NCBI GenBank assembly: GCA_045541455.1
Contig: JAZQJA010000040.1
Coordinates: 1 to 53,173, forward strand
Length of the DNA stretch: 53,173 nucleotides
Origin: RGIG9041 sp045541455
GTDB lineage: Bacteria; Bacillota; Clostridia; Oscillospirales; QAKW01
Direction: 5' to 3'
The notes under the pieces were generated by a model that saw only the letters and a list, made by a program, of their open reading frames with translations, had not been told where the DNA came from and made no database searches. Shown piece by piece: positions 7,015 to 16,048 of the stretch; the stretch's first letter is position 1; each line of letters opens with the position of its first letter. The translations under genes and the position numbers were made by a program.

Positions 7015-8736
7015 ATGTCACTTGATGCTTGTTTTTTAACATTTTTAACAGAAGAGCTTAACACGTGCCTTAAAGGTGCCAGGGTGGAAAAGATAAATAT
7101 GCCCTCGCGCGACGAGTCGGTGTTTACTTTTCGTGCGGGCAAAAAGCAAAAACTGCTGATAAGTGTGTCCACTAACTGCCCGCGTATGTCACTCACCTTG
7201 CGCGAGTTTGAAAACCCGCCCGTCCCCCCTGCTTTTTGTATGCTGCTTCGCAAACACTTTCTCGGCGCGCGGCTGACACGTGTGTATATGCCGTCGTTTG
7301 AGCGGTGTGTGATGCTTGAGTTTGAATGTAAAAACGACTTTTACGAAACTGTCACAAAAACAATCGCTGTTGAACTTATGGGCAGAAGCGCCAATATGAT
7401 TTTAATTGACGGCGATAATAAAATAATCGAGGCGGTGCGCCATGCCGACATTACAAAAGAGAACGGCAGAAGCATACTGCCCGCCCTGCCCTATGTCAGC
7501 GCGCCTGCACAGGCGGGTAAAACACCGCTTTTGGACTTTTGTAAAACAGATGTTATATTTGAAAACAAAGAACAGACGCTTGAACGCAGTATAATGTCAA
7601 ACATCAGCGGCATTTCACCGCTTGTTGCGCGTGAACTTGCCTACCGCACCGCACTTGGCAGCGATAAACTTGTGGGCGACCTTTCCCTTTCCCACCGCGT
7701 AAGGTTTGAAGCGGAACTCGATAAAATAAAGCAGACGCTTTTAAACAAAAGCTGCACACCCACGCTTATAACCCAAACCCAAAACGGCAAACTTGTCGAT
7801 TTTTGTTTTATGCCCGTTTTGCAGTACGGCAGCTTTTGTAAAACCGAAACTTTTGAAACACCCTCTCAAGTAATTGAGCAGTTTTTCGGCGCCGCGTCGG
7901 ACAAGGCACGGTTTGAACAAAAAACAAAAGACCTGTCGCAACTCATTTTACGGACAAGCGCGCGTATACAGCGCAAGGTGCAGGTCCGTCAAAAAGAACT
8001 TGACAACTCAAAAAACGCCGAGCACTACCGTGTGTGCGGCGAACTGATAAATGCAAACCTTTACCAAATGGCAAACGGACAGACAAAACTTGTTTGTCAA
8101 AACTACTACGACGGTATGAAAGAAATTTCAATACCGTTATCTCCCTCGCTCACCCCGTCACAAAACGCGCAAGCGTATTTTAAAAAATACACAAAAGCCA
8201 AAAACAGTGTAAGTATTTTAAAAGACCTTATAGAAAAAGACAGACAAGAACTGTCTTACCTTGACAGCGTGTTTTTGTCGCTTTGCGACTGTGAAAGCGT
8301 AAAAGACGCAGCGGAAATTCGAAAAGAACTTGTAAGTGCAGGGTATATAAAACGCTTACATAAAAAGGAAACCGGCGAAAAGCCAAGCGCACCGCGTAAG
8401 TTTGAAAAAGACGGCTTTACAATTTATGTCGGCAGAAACAATTTGCAAAACGACTTTATAACAGTAAAACTGTCGCGCAAAAACGACATTTGGCTGCACA
8501 CCAAAAACGTTCACTCGTCGCACGTTTTAATCAGTTGTAAAGGTCAGGTGCCAAACGACAGCGTTATTGAGTATGCCGCAAGCCTTTGCGCGTATTACAG
8601 CAAGGCAAAAGACGACCTTAAAGTCGAGGTGGACTACTGCCCTGTTCAGAATGTAAAAAAACCGTCGGGCGCCCGTTTTGGAATGGTGGTTTACGATGGC
8701 TATAATACGGTGGTTGTAAACCCGAAAAGGAGTTAA
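7015..8736 (+). CDS. rqcH: RqcH (NFACT family ribosome-quality-control protein)
   Basis: 573 residues. The N-terminal NFACT-N region contains VELMGRSANMILID near residue 122. A coiled-coil middle part and a C-terminal NFACT-R (DUF814) domain with NDIWLHTKNVHSSHVLI near 490-506 follow. RqcH binds the stalled 50S-peptidyl-tRNA complex and recruits tRNA-Ala to add C-terminal alanine tails. Older annotations call these fibronectin-binding proteins. It starts three bases after the NIF3-like stop. Confidence 0.93.
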   Translation: MSLDACFLTFLTEELNTCLKGARVEKINMPSRDESVFTFRAGKKQKLLISVSTNCPRMSLTLREFENPPVPPAFCMLLRKHFLGARLTRVYMPSFERCVMLEFECKNDFYETVTKTIAVELMGRSANMILIDGDNKIIEAVRHADITKENGRSILPALPYVSAPAQAGKTPLLDFCKTDVIFENKEQTLERSIMSNISGISPLVARELAYRTALGSDKLVGDLSLSHRVRFEAELDKIKQTLLNKSCTPTLITQTQNGKLVDFCFMPVLQYGSFCKTETFETPSQVIEQFFGAASDKARFEQKTKDLSQLILRTSARIQRKVQVRQKELDNSKNAEHYRVCGELINANLYQMANGQTKLVCQNYYDGMKEISIPLSPSLTPSQNAQAYFKKYTKAKNSVSILKDLIEKDRQELSYLDSVFLSLCDCESVKDAAEIRKELVSAGYIKRLHKKETGEKPSAPRKFEKDGFTIYVGRNNLQNDFITVKLSRKNDIWLHTKNVHSSHVLISCKGQVPNDSVIEYAASLCAYYSKAKDDLKVEVDYCPVQNVKKPSGARFGMVVYDGYNTVVVNPKRS

Positions 8737-8738
8737 AA

Positions 8739-9746
8739 ATGACTGACATTAATTTTACAGAATGTACCTTAAAAAAATCGCCCGACTCTGTCAGCGATTA
8801 CGGTTTTACTAACTATATGTACCGTGCGCGCTGCCGTGACGGGTTTTGGCACCGTGCCGACATTTTACCTTATGGCGAGCAAAATCACCCGCCGCAGACA
8901 ACCGGCGCACGTTTTGCGCTTACTGTCTGTGAAACATTGCGTATAACAAAAGATTTAAACGGCAAGGCGGTAATTTTCCGCCCCGATATGTATATAAACC
9001 GTCTTTGCGAATCTGCAAAAAAAGAAGGCTTGCCCGCGCCTGAGAGGGAGGGTACGCTGTATGCTTTAAAAGAACTTATAAAACTTGATAAAGAGTTTTT
9101 AGGCGACGGTAAAACCCTGTTTGCATCAATAATGCTAACCGCAATCGACGGCGGTATAAACCCCTACCCTGTAAACGAGGCAGAACTTACAATCACCCTT
9201 GAATGTGAAGATACTAAAAACAAGGTTTCACAAAGCCTTATTGCAAATGAGGATTTTACCGTGCCGCAGGCATTTACAAACAGTGCCATGCTGTTGGCAG
9301 CAGGCGCATTTTCGGTATATCGCGCAAAAGAACAGGGTTATAGCGACTGTTTGTGGCTTGACCCTACCTTTAAACGCTATGTCGTGCAGACATCGGGCGC
9401 CAACCTGTTTTTCCGCATCGGCGATACCGTTATATCGCCTGAGCAGTATGCGCACAACGGTGTTACGCGCGACAGCGCATTAGAACTTATGCGTTCATGG
9501 GGTATTGATGTTAGCACGCGTGATTTGTCAATGGACGAACTTGTCAGCGCTTATAACAGCAACACGCTATGCGAGGTGTTTTCGGCATCAACGCGCGGCG
9601 GAATAAACCCCGTTGTAAAAATAGACTATAAAGATACTCAAATACTGTTACAAGAGGGCAAACTGGCACAAAAACTAAGCGATACTCTTAAAAATATCGA
9701 ACTTGGCAGTTTTAATGCAGTTGCCGGCTGGACGGTGCGGTTATGA
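8739..9746 (+). CDS. Branched-chain-aminotransferase-like protein lacking the PLP lysine
   Basis: 335 residues that follow the class IV aminotransferase (BCAT II) layout: HPPQTTGARFA, FRPDMYINRLCESA near 80-93, a central linker, then GYSDCLWLDPTFKRYV near 200-214 and GANLFF at 220-225. In active BCATs the helix before the WLD motif begins with K-x-GGNYA, whose lysine forms the Schiff base. Here residues 171-184 are EDFTVPQAFTNSAM with no lysine. The Glu that contacts the PLP pyridine nitrogen is replaced by Gln217, and the phosphate loop GTAA is STRG. The gene is intact, has a good ribosome binding site (AAGGAG) and overlaps the next gene by 4 nt. It is probably a pseudoenzyme or a protein with another function, not IlvE. 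Confidence 0.8.
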   Translation: MTDINFTECTLKKSPDSVSDYGFTNYMYRARCRDGFWHRADILPYGEQNHPPQTTGARFALTVCETLRITKDLNGKAVIFRPDMYINRLCESAKKEGLPAPEREGTLYALKELIKLDKEFLGDGKTLFASIMLTAIDGGINPYPVNEAELTITLECEDTKNKVSQSLIANEDFTVPQAFTNSAMLLAAGAFSVYRAKEQGYSDCLWLDPTFKRYVVQTSGANLFFRIGDTVISPEQYAHNGVTRDSALELMRSWGIDVSTRDLSMDELVSAYNSNTLCEVFSASTRGGINPVVKIDYKDTQILLQEGKLAQKLSDTLKNIELGSFNAVAGWTVRL

Positions 9747-10666
9747 TACGCAAACTGCAGTACGAAATCGGACAAGACTTTGATAAAAAGCAGGTTCAGG
9801 TGTTTTTGCGCGCACACGGTTTTTCGTCGCGTATGATAAAGGATTTAAAGAAAAATCCGCACGGAATATTAATAGGAAATAAAAAGTGTACCGCTCTTAA
9901 ACTATTAAAAAAGGGCGACAGACTTACAGTATATATAAAAGAAACAAACTCAAACGAAACAATCGTACCGTTTGATTTTCCGCTTGATATTGTGTATGAA
10001 GACAAAGACGTTGCAGTTGTCAACAAACCGCCGTTTATGGCAACCCACCCGTCACAAAACAACCGCAACGACTCGCTTGCAAACGCGCTTCGCTTTCATT
10101 TTGATAAAAACGGGCAGGACTGTGCAATACGCCCTGTTAACCGCCTTGATAAAAACACAAGCGGATTGATACTTGTTGCCAAAAACGCGCACGCGTCGGG
10201 TGTTTTGTCAAACGACTTAAAAGCAGGCCGTATACAGCGCACATACCTTGCGTTTGTAGAGGGCGCGCCCGAGTGTGACAGCGCCACTATAACGGCACCT
10301 ATTGCACGGCAAAGCGGGTCGACGATAAAACGGCAGGTGGATTTTGAAAAGGGCGAGCGGGCAATAACCCACTTAACCGTTTTAAAACGCGGTGAGTTTT
10401 CACTGTTGCATTTAAAACTTGACACGGGCAAAACACACCAAATCCGTGTGCACATGTCGCATATCGGCCATGCCGTGTGCGGTGACTTTCTTTACGGCAC
10501 TGAGTTTTCAGGCGGTATAAACCGCCACGCACTGCATTCGTATACACTTACCTTTATTCACCCGATTACAAACGAGCAGATGTTTTTTAAAGCAGATCTG
10601 CCCGAAGATATGAAAAAAATATATTCAACACAGTGGGGAACAGATGAAAAAACTATTAGTATTTGA
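9743..10666 (+). CDS. RluA-family pseudouridine synthase
   Basis: 307 residues. An S4-like N-terminal part (about 1-75) is followed by the RluA catalytic domain with HPSQNN and the active-site motif RPVNRLDKNTSG, whose Asp is the nucleophile, and the late GKTHQIRVHM motif. It isomerises uridine in rRNA or tRNA. Which RluA/RluD subgroup and target cannot be told from the sequence alone. The start ATG overlaps the previous stop (ATGA), and the end runs 23 nt into polA. Confidence 0.92.
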   Translation: MIRKLQYEIGQDFDKKQVQVFLRAHGFSSRMIKDLKKNPHGILIGNKKCTALKLLKKGDRLTVYIKETNSNETIVPFDFPLDIVYEDKDVAVVNKPPFMATHPSQNNRNDSLANALRFHFDKNGQDCAIRPVNRLDKNTSGLILVAKNAHASGVLSNDLKAGRIQRTYLAFVEGAPECDSATITAPIARQSGSTIKRQVDFEKGERAITHLTVLKRGEFSLLHLKLDTGKTHQIRVHMSHIGHAVCGDFLYGTEFSGGINRHALHSYTLTFIHPITNEQMFFKADLPEDMKKIYSTQWGTDEKTISI

Positions 10667-13103
10667 CGGCAACTCAATAATAAATCGCGCCTTTTACGCA
10701 ATACACGCGCTGACAAATAAAAACGGCGAGCCGACAAACGCGGTGTTCGGTTTTTTAAAACTCTATTTCAAATACCTTGAAATGAGCAGTCCCGATATGG
10801 TTGCGGTTGCGTTTGATTTGCGCGGCGGCACTTTTCGAAACGAACTTTACAGCGAGTACAAGGCGGGCAGACACGCCATGCCCGATGACCTTGCTGTGCA
10901 GTTTGAACCGTTAAAAGCCATTTTGCGCGCGATGAATGTAAAAATATACGAGTGCAAAGGTTTTGAGGCAGACGATATTATCGGCACCCTTGCAGACTAC
11001 TGCACAAAAAATCAAATGCTGTGCGATATTGTGTCGGGTGACCGCGACGATTTTCAACTGGTAAACGATTTTGTCCGTGTTATAATGCCTGTCACTAAAA
11101 AAGACGGCTCGGATGTTGAAATTTACACACCTGAAAAAATAGTTGAAAAATACGGCTTTGGTGCCGAGCGCCTTATTGACCTTAAGGCGATAATGGGTGA
11201 CAGTTCTGACAACATAAAAGGAGTTTCGGGCATTGGCGAAAAGGGTGCGCAATCGCTTATTTTAGAGTTTGAAACGCTTGATAATATTTATGCAAATATC
11301 GACAGCGATAAAATAAAACCGGCTATGCGTCAAAAACTTATCGACGGTAAGGACAGCGCTTACCTTTCAAAAAAACTTGCCGAAATTGTTAAAAATGTGC
11401 CTATTGAGATAGGCGGTATGGATATACAGCCGTTTGACACCGCCGCGCTTTTACCGCTGCTTGAACGCTATGAACTTACAAGTATTATAAAAAATCTTGA
11501 TTTAAAGCAAAATAAAAAAGAAATACAGCCGGGTGATACGATAGACGCTAAAAAACACCGCGATTGGTTTTTACAAAACGGACTGTGCTTTGTTTACCAA
11601 AACGGTGAGTTTGTTGTAAAGGGTCCAAACGGTGTTTGCCCCGCCGTTAATGTTTTGCCGCTTTTGACAGATGCGCAAATTGAAAAAATAACTTATGCGC
11701 CAAAAGAACTGTATAAGGTGCTTTTAAATGACAATAAAGACATACAGCCGTTTTACGATATAGAGGTTGCACAGTATGTTATCGACCCGTCGCGTCAGGT
11801 TGCGGATACCGACAGTGTTTTTCAACTTGTAGACTCGCTTGAAAGCATTAAAACAGAGCAACTTGAAACAATCGAAAAAAACAATCAGCAAAAACTGCTG
11901 TTTGAAGTTGAGTTTCCGCTCACCGTATGCCTTGCAGATATGGAACGGCTGGGCTTTACCGTTGATAAAAGCGAGATTGAGCGGTATTCTAAAAAATTAC
12001 AAAACAATATAGAGCAACTGGAAGAGCGTATTTATTTTCATGCGGGTGAGCAGTTTAATATAAACTCGCCAAAGCAACTCGGTGTTGTTTTGTTTGAGAA
12101 ACTTATGCTACCGCACGGCAAAAAGACCAAAACGGGCTACTCGACAGGTGCGGATATACTTGAAAAACTGCGCACAAAACACCCCATTGTTGAGGACATT
12201 TTGGAGTATAGACAGTATGTTAAGTTAAAATCGACCTATTGTGACGGACTTTTAAAACTTGTAACAGACCAAAGTAAAATCCATACAAGTTTTAAGCAGA
12301 CGGTCACCCAGACGGGCAGGCTGTCTTCGGCAGAACCTAATTTGCAAAATATTCCCGTTCGCACTACTCTGGGCCGTGAACTGCGTGCGATGTTTGTGCC
12401 GTCGGGCGATAATATTCTTATTGATGCCGACTATTCGCAAATAGAACTGCGTGTGCTTGCCCACATTGCAAACGACAGCGCGATGATTGGCGCTTTTGCA
12501 AACGATGCGGATATACACACCGTTACCGCCGCCAGCGTGTTTGGTGTGCCGACCGATTTTGTAACGCCCGAAATGCGCCGTGCGGCAAAGGCGGTAAACT
12601 TTGGCATAGTTTACGGTATTTCCGACTTTTCGCTGGCACAGGATATAAACACAACGAAAGCGCAGGCTAAAAAATATATCGACAGTTATCTTGACCTTTA
12701 CAGCGGTGTCAGGAGGTATATGACCGACGTTGTGCAAAAGGCAAGACAAGACGGCTTTACAACCACTCTTTTAAACCGGCGCCGTTACCTGCCCGAACTC
12801 AAAGCATCAAACTTTTTAACACGCTCGTTTGGTGAGCGCGCGGCACTTAATACACCCATTCAGGGTACAGCAGCCGACATCATAAAAATTGCGATGGTAA
12901 ACACTCGGCGCGCACTTATTGAAAATAATCTTTCGGCAAAACTGATAATGCAGGTGCACGACGAACTTATAATCGAGGCGCCCGAAAACGAAAAGGACAC
13001 CGTTATACAAATCCTTACAAACGAAATGGAAAACGCTATGAATCTCAGTGTCCGTCTTAAAGCCGACGTACTTTGGGGAAGGTCGTGGTACGAGTGCAAA
13101 TAA
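10644..13103 (+). CDS. polA: DNA polymerase I, 5' nuclease plus polymerase
   Basis: 819 residues. The N-terminal 5'-3' exonuclease domain (about 1-290) has VFDGNSIINRAFYA, FEADDIIGTLA and GDSSDNIKGVSGIG. A middle exonuclease-like domain (about 300-410) lacks the DEDD residues, so proofreading is probably absent, as in many Firmicutes. The polymerase domain holds motif A DYSQIELR near residue 595, motif B RRAAKAVNFGIVYG near 650 and motif C QVHDEL near 770. The length is a little below that of Bacillus PolA. The start lies inside the pseudouridine synthase gene. Confidence 0.97.
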   Translation: MKKLLVFDGNSIINRAFYAIHALTNKNGEPTNAVFGFLKLYFKYLEMSSPDMVAVAFDLRGGTFRNELYSEYKAGRHAMPDDLAVQFEPLKAILRAMNVKIYECKGFEADDIIGTLADYCTKNQMLCDIVSGDRDDFQLVNDFVRVIMPVTKKDGSDVEIYTPEKIVEKYGFGAERLIDLKAIMGDSSDNIKGVSGIGEKGAQSLILEFETLDNIYANIDSDKIKPAMRQKLIDGKDSAYLSKKLAEIVKNVPIEIGGMDIQPFDTAALLPLLERYELTSIIKNLDLKQNKKEIQPGDTIDAKKHRDWFLQNGLCFVYQNGEFVVKGPNGVCPAVNVLPLLTDAQIEKITYAPKELYKVLLNDNKDIQPFYDIEVAQYVIDPSRQVADTDSVFQLVDSLESIKTEQLETIEKNNQQKLLFEVEFPLTVCLADMERLGFTVDKSEIERYSKKLQNNIEQLEERIYFHAGEQFNINSPKQLGVVLFEKLMLPHGKKTKTGYSTGADILEKLRTKHPIVEDILEYRQYVKLKSTYCDGLLKLVTDQSKIHTSFKQTVTQTGRLSSAEPNLQNIPVRTTLGRELRAMFVPSGDNILIDADYSQIELRVLAHIANDSAMIGAFANDADIHTVTAASVFGVPTDFVTPEMRRAAKAVNFGIVYGISDFSLAQDINTTKAQAKKYIDSYLDLYSGVRRYMTDVVQKARQDGFTTTLLNRRRYLPELKASNFLTRSFGERAALNTPIQGTAADIIKIAMVNTRRALIENNLSAKLIMQVHDELIIEAPENEKDTVIQILTNEMENAMNLSVRLKADVLWGRSWYECK

Positions 13104-13495
13104 AGCGTATAGACATTGCAACCGACAGCGCCGTTTCGCTTATGGCGCTGTGCGTTAAAAACGCAAAGCGCGAACTTTTAGAGTATCTTGAAAATCCGTC
13201 TTGCGCTGTGTATATGTATGACGACATGGCGCTTGTCGCGGTGCTTGAAACACCCGACACTATCGATATTTTGGATATAGCGGTAAAGCCCGACAATCAA
13301 AACCGCGGTATAGGCAAAGCCGTTTTAAATGCGGTTATAAATATCTATAACCGTCCTGTAATGCTTGAGGTACGCGCTTCAAATGCGCCTGCACGCGCGC
13401 TGTATAAGTCGTGCGGTTTTAAAGAAATTTCGCTGCGCAAAAATTATTATACGGCACCTGTAGAGGACGCTGTAATTTATCGGAGAGAGATATGA
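13094..13495 (+). CDS. rimI: Ribosomal protein-alanine N-acetyltransferase RimI
   Basis: A GNAT-fold protein of about 133 residues with the acetyl-CoA loop QNRGIGKAVL and the closing RASNAPARALYKSCGF. Its place directly before tsaD is typical for rimI. I chose GTG 13094 because it gives the usual N-terminus and has GGGGAAGG about 12 bases upstream. Earlier in-frame TTG and GTG codons (13073, 13085) are possible. The gene overlaps the end of polA and the start of tsaD (4 nt). A TsaB gene is not visible between them, although tsaB-rimI-tsaD is a common order. Confidence 0.85.
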   Translation: MQIKRIDIATDSAVSLMALCVKNAKRELLEYLENPSCAVYMYDDMALVAVLETPDTIDILDIAVKPDNQNRGIGKAVLNAVINIYNRPVMLEVRASNAPARALYKSCGFKEISLRKNYYTAPVEDAVIYRREI

Positions 13496-14517
13496 ATATA
13501 CTTGCAATAGAAAGTTCCTGCGACGAAACTGCCGCCGCCGTTGTGCGTGACGGCAGACAGGTGTTGTCAAACACCGTTTTCTCGCAGATAGATTTACATA
13601 AGGTTTACGGCGGTGTCGTGCCTGAAATTGCATCACGCTGCCATATTGAAAAAATAACACCGCTTGTAAACGAGGCACTTTTACAAAGCGGGCTTTTGGT
13701 GTCTGATATAGACGCGGTTGCAGTAACTGCCGCCCCCGGACTTATCGGTGCACTGCTTGTTGGTTTAAACTTTGCAAAAGGCTTTGCCTATGCAAACGGC
13801 TTGCCGCTGGTGCCTGTCCACCATATCCGCTCGCACATCGCGGCAAACTATATTGCCCACCCCGACCTTAAACCGCCGTTTTTGGCGCTTGTGGTGTCGG
13901 GCGGCCACTCACATATAGTTAAGGTTTTGGACTACACGCATTTTGAAGTAATAGGTCAAACGCGTGACGATGCCGCGGGCGAGGCTTTTGATAAGGGTGC
14001 GCGGGTACTTGGTCTAAGTTATCCGGGCGGCGTACAAATCGACCGTCTTTCGCAATCGGGCAATGAAAATGCATACCCGTTTCCTAAGGTAAACTTTAAA
14101 GATGCGCCCTACGACTTTTCTTTTTCGGGTGTAAAAACCGCAATAGTAAACTTTGTTCACACAAAAAACCAACGCGGTGAGCCGCTTGAAAAGGCGGATA
14201 TTGCTGCGTCATACTCAAACGCTGTTACAAGCGTGCTGTGTGATAAGTTTTACCTTGCCGCGCGTGATACCGGCTTTGATAATCTTGTTGTGGCAGGCGG
14301 GGTTAGTGCAAATTCAATGCTAAGACACAAGCTTGAAAAACACTTGCCGCGCGGTAAAAAACTGTTTATTCCGCCCCTTTCGCTGTGTGGTGATAACGCT
14401 GCCATGGTCGGCGCTCAGGGCTTTTATGAATTTATTGCAGGAAATGTGTCAAATCTTGACCAAAATGCGTTTGCGACAAAAGATATAAAAGATACATTAT
14501 GTAAACCAAATCCCTAA
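13492..14517 (+). CDS. tsaD: tRNA N6-threonylcarbamoyladenosine synthase subunit TsaD
   Basis: 341 residues of the Kae1/TsaD ASKHA fold: ESSCDETAAAVV at the N-terminus, the metal-binding VHHIRSH near 106-112, VSGGHSH near 130, and GGVSANSMLR near 265. TsaD transfers threonylcarbamoyl from the TsaC product to A37 of ANN-decoding tRNAs, with TsaB and TsaE elsewhere. It is the last gene of the eight-gene operon. Confidence 0.96.
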   Translation: MNILAIESSCDETAAAVVRDGRQVLSNTVFSQIDLHKVYGGVVPEIASRCHIEKITPLVNEALLQSGLLVSDIDAVAVTAAPGLIGALLVGLNFAKGFAYANGLPLVPVHHIRSHIAANYIAHPDLKPPFLALVVSGGHSHIVKVLDYTHFEVIGQTRDDAAGEAFDKGARVLGLSYPGGVQIDRLSQSGNENAYPFPKVNFKDAPYDFSFSGVKTAIVNFVHTKNQRGEPLEKADIAASYSNAVTSVLCDKFYLAARDTGFDNLVVAGGVSANSMLRHKLEKHLPRGKKLFIPPLSLCGDNAAMVGAQGFYEFIAGNVSNLDQNAFATKDIKDTLCKPNP

Positions 14518-14634
14518 AATAGTTTTAAACGGAACTTGCGTTTGCGACACTCCGAATTTTTTGTTAAAAACTTTAGTTTTGTAAGTGGACAAGCGGTTTT
14601 ACGACCTGTTCAAAACTCTGTTCAAAATGTTAAT

Positions 14635-14651
14635 AACATTTTTTTGAAAAC
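14635..14651 (+). terminator. Weak terminator candidate after tsaD
   Basis: AAATGT-TAATA-ACATTT followed by TTTT. The stem is only six pairs, and it lies 118 bases after tsaD. The rest of the 14518-14722 gap holds no ORF, T-box or other structure I can support. Confidence 0.35.
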
Positions 14652-14722
14652 AATTATGGCGCAAAATTATGTGAATGATAGACTATGAAATTTTAGTTGC
14701 ATTTTGTTGCATTTTATCCTTC

Positions 14723-14750
14723 TTGACAATATGAATTTTTCTTATATAAT
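14723..14750 (+). promoter_or_regulatory. Sigma-A promoter of tyrS
   Basis: TTGACA at 14723-14728, 16-base spacer, TATAAT at 14745-14750. The start codon follows 24 bases later, so there is no room for a T-box leader. Confidence 0.85.
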
Positions 14751-14773
14751 AGTATAAATAAGGAGAGAATATT

Positions 14774-15985
14774 ATGACAATTTATGACGAACTGGTTGCC
14801 CGCGGACTAATCGCGCAGGTGACAGACGAACAAGAAATTAAAGACCTTATCAATAATGGCAAAGCCACTTTTTATATCGGTTTTGACCCGACTGCCGACT
14901 CGTTGCACGTCGGTCATTTTATGGCGCTTTGCCTTATGAAACGTTTGCAAATGGCAGGCAACAAGCCAATCGCACTGCTTGGCGGCGGAACCGGTATGGT
15001 CGGCGACCCATCGGGCAGAACAGATATGCGTAAAGTGCTCACAAAAGAAACAATACAGCACAATATCGACTGTTTTAAAGCGCAAATGAGCAAGTTTATC
15101 GACTTTGGCGAGGGCAAGGCGGTTATGGTAAACAATGCCGACTGGCTTTTGGACTTAAATTATGTTGAACTTTTGCGTGAGGTGGGTGCTTGCTTCTCAG
15201 TTAACAATATGTTAAGGGCAGAATGCTATAAGCAGCGAATGGAAAAGGGCCTTTCCTTCCTCGAATTTAACTATATGATAATGCAGAGTTACGACTTTTA
15301 TTATCTTTATAAAAATTACGGCTGTAATATGCAGTTTGGCGGTGACGACCAGTGGTCAAATATGCTTGGCGGCACCGAACTTATCCGTAAAAAACTCGGC
15401 AAAGACGCATACGCTATGACAATCACCCTGCTTATGAACTCAGAGGGTAAAAAGATGGGCAAAACGGCAAACGGTGCTATTTGGCTTGACCCTAAAAAGA
15501 CAAGCCCGTACGAGTTTTATCAGTATTGGCGCAACGTTGCCGACAGCGACGTGCTCAGGTTTATAAGAATGCTCACTTTCTTGCCGCTTGAACAGATTAA
15601 TGAAATGGACAAGTGGGAGGGCAGTCAGCTCAACACCGCAAAAGAAATTTTGGCTTATGAACTTACTCAACTTGTTCACGGCACTGAAGAGGCAGACAAG
15701 GCAAAAGAAACCTCGCTTGCACTTTTTACAGGCGGTGTGCAGGGCGGGGATATGCCCGTTGCCGAAATTGAAACCGACAGCGACATTAATATTTTAGACC
15801 TGATGGTGTCGGGCGGTATTGCACCGTCAAAGAGTGAGGCGCGCAGACTTGTAATGCAGGGCGGTGTAACGCTTGACGGACAAAAAATTACAGATGTAAA
15901 TGCGGTTGTAACACTTGATATATTAAAGGCAGAGCCTACACTTAAAAAGGGCAAGAAAAACTTCTACAAACTCATAATCAAATAA
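14774..15985 (+). CDS. tyrS: Tyrosyl-tRNA synthetase
   Basis: 403 residues of a class I synthetase. FDPTADSLHVGHFMAL carries the HIGH-type motif near residue 45, FGGDDQWSNMLGG binds tyrosine, KKMGKT near 229 is the KMSKS loop, and an S4 RNA-binding domain closes the protein (about 338-400). The ribosome binding site AAGGAGA is upstream. It has its own promoter and a strong terminator, so it is monocistronic. Many Firmicute tyrS genes have T-box leaders, and this one does not. Confidence 0.97.
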   Translation: MTIYDELVARGLIAQVTDEQEIKDLINNGKATFYIGFDPTADSLHVGHFMALCLMKRLQMAGNKPIALLGGGTGMVGDPSGRTDMRKVLTKETIQHNIDCFKAQMSKFIDFGEGKAVMVNNADWLLDLNYVELLREVGACFSVNNMLRAECYKQRMEKGLSFLEFNYMIMQSYDFYYLYKNYGCNMQFGGDDQWSNMLGGTELIRKKLGKDAYAMTITLLMNSEGKKMGKTANGAIWLDPKKTSPYEFYQYWRNVADSDVLRFIRMLTFLPLEQINEMDKWEGSQLNTAKEILAYELTQLVHGTEEADKAKETSLALFTGGVQGGDMPVAEIETDSDINILDLMVSGGIAPSKSEARRLVMQGGVTLDGQKITDVNAVVTLDILKAEPTLKKGKKNFYKLIIK

Positions 15986-16019
15986 AAAAAGTGGCTGTAA
16001 AAATTTACAGCCACTTTTT
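15986..16019. terminator. Bidirectional terminator between tyrS and the FAD oxidoreductase
   Basis: A stem of sixteen pairs (AAAAAGTGGCTGTAAA with its complement) and T runs in both directions, placed between convergent genes. Confidence 0.9.
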
Positions 16020-16048
16020 GTAGGTGGATAGAAAAAATCCCCTTGTTT

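Noticed and set aside
7015..8736. Call as fibronectin-binding adhesin
   Set aside because: This is the outdated name for the cytosolic NFACT/RqcH family; there is no export signal.
8739..9746. Call as a functional branched-chain aminotransferase (ilvE)
   Set aside because: The Schiff-base lysine and the pyridine-contacting glutamate are absent.
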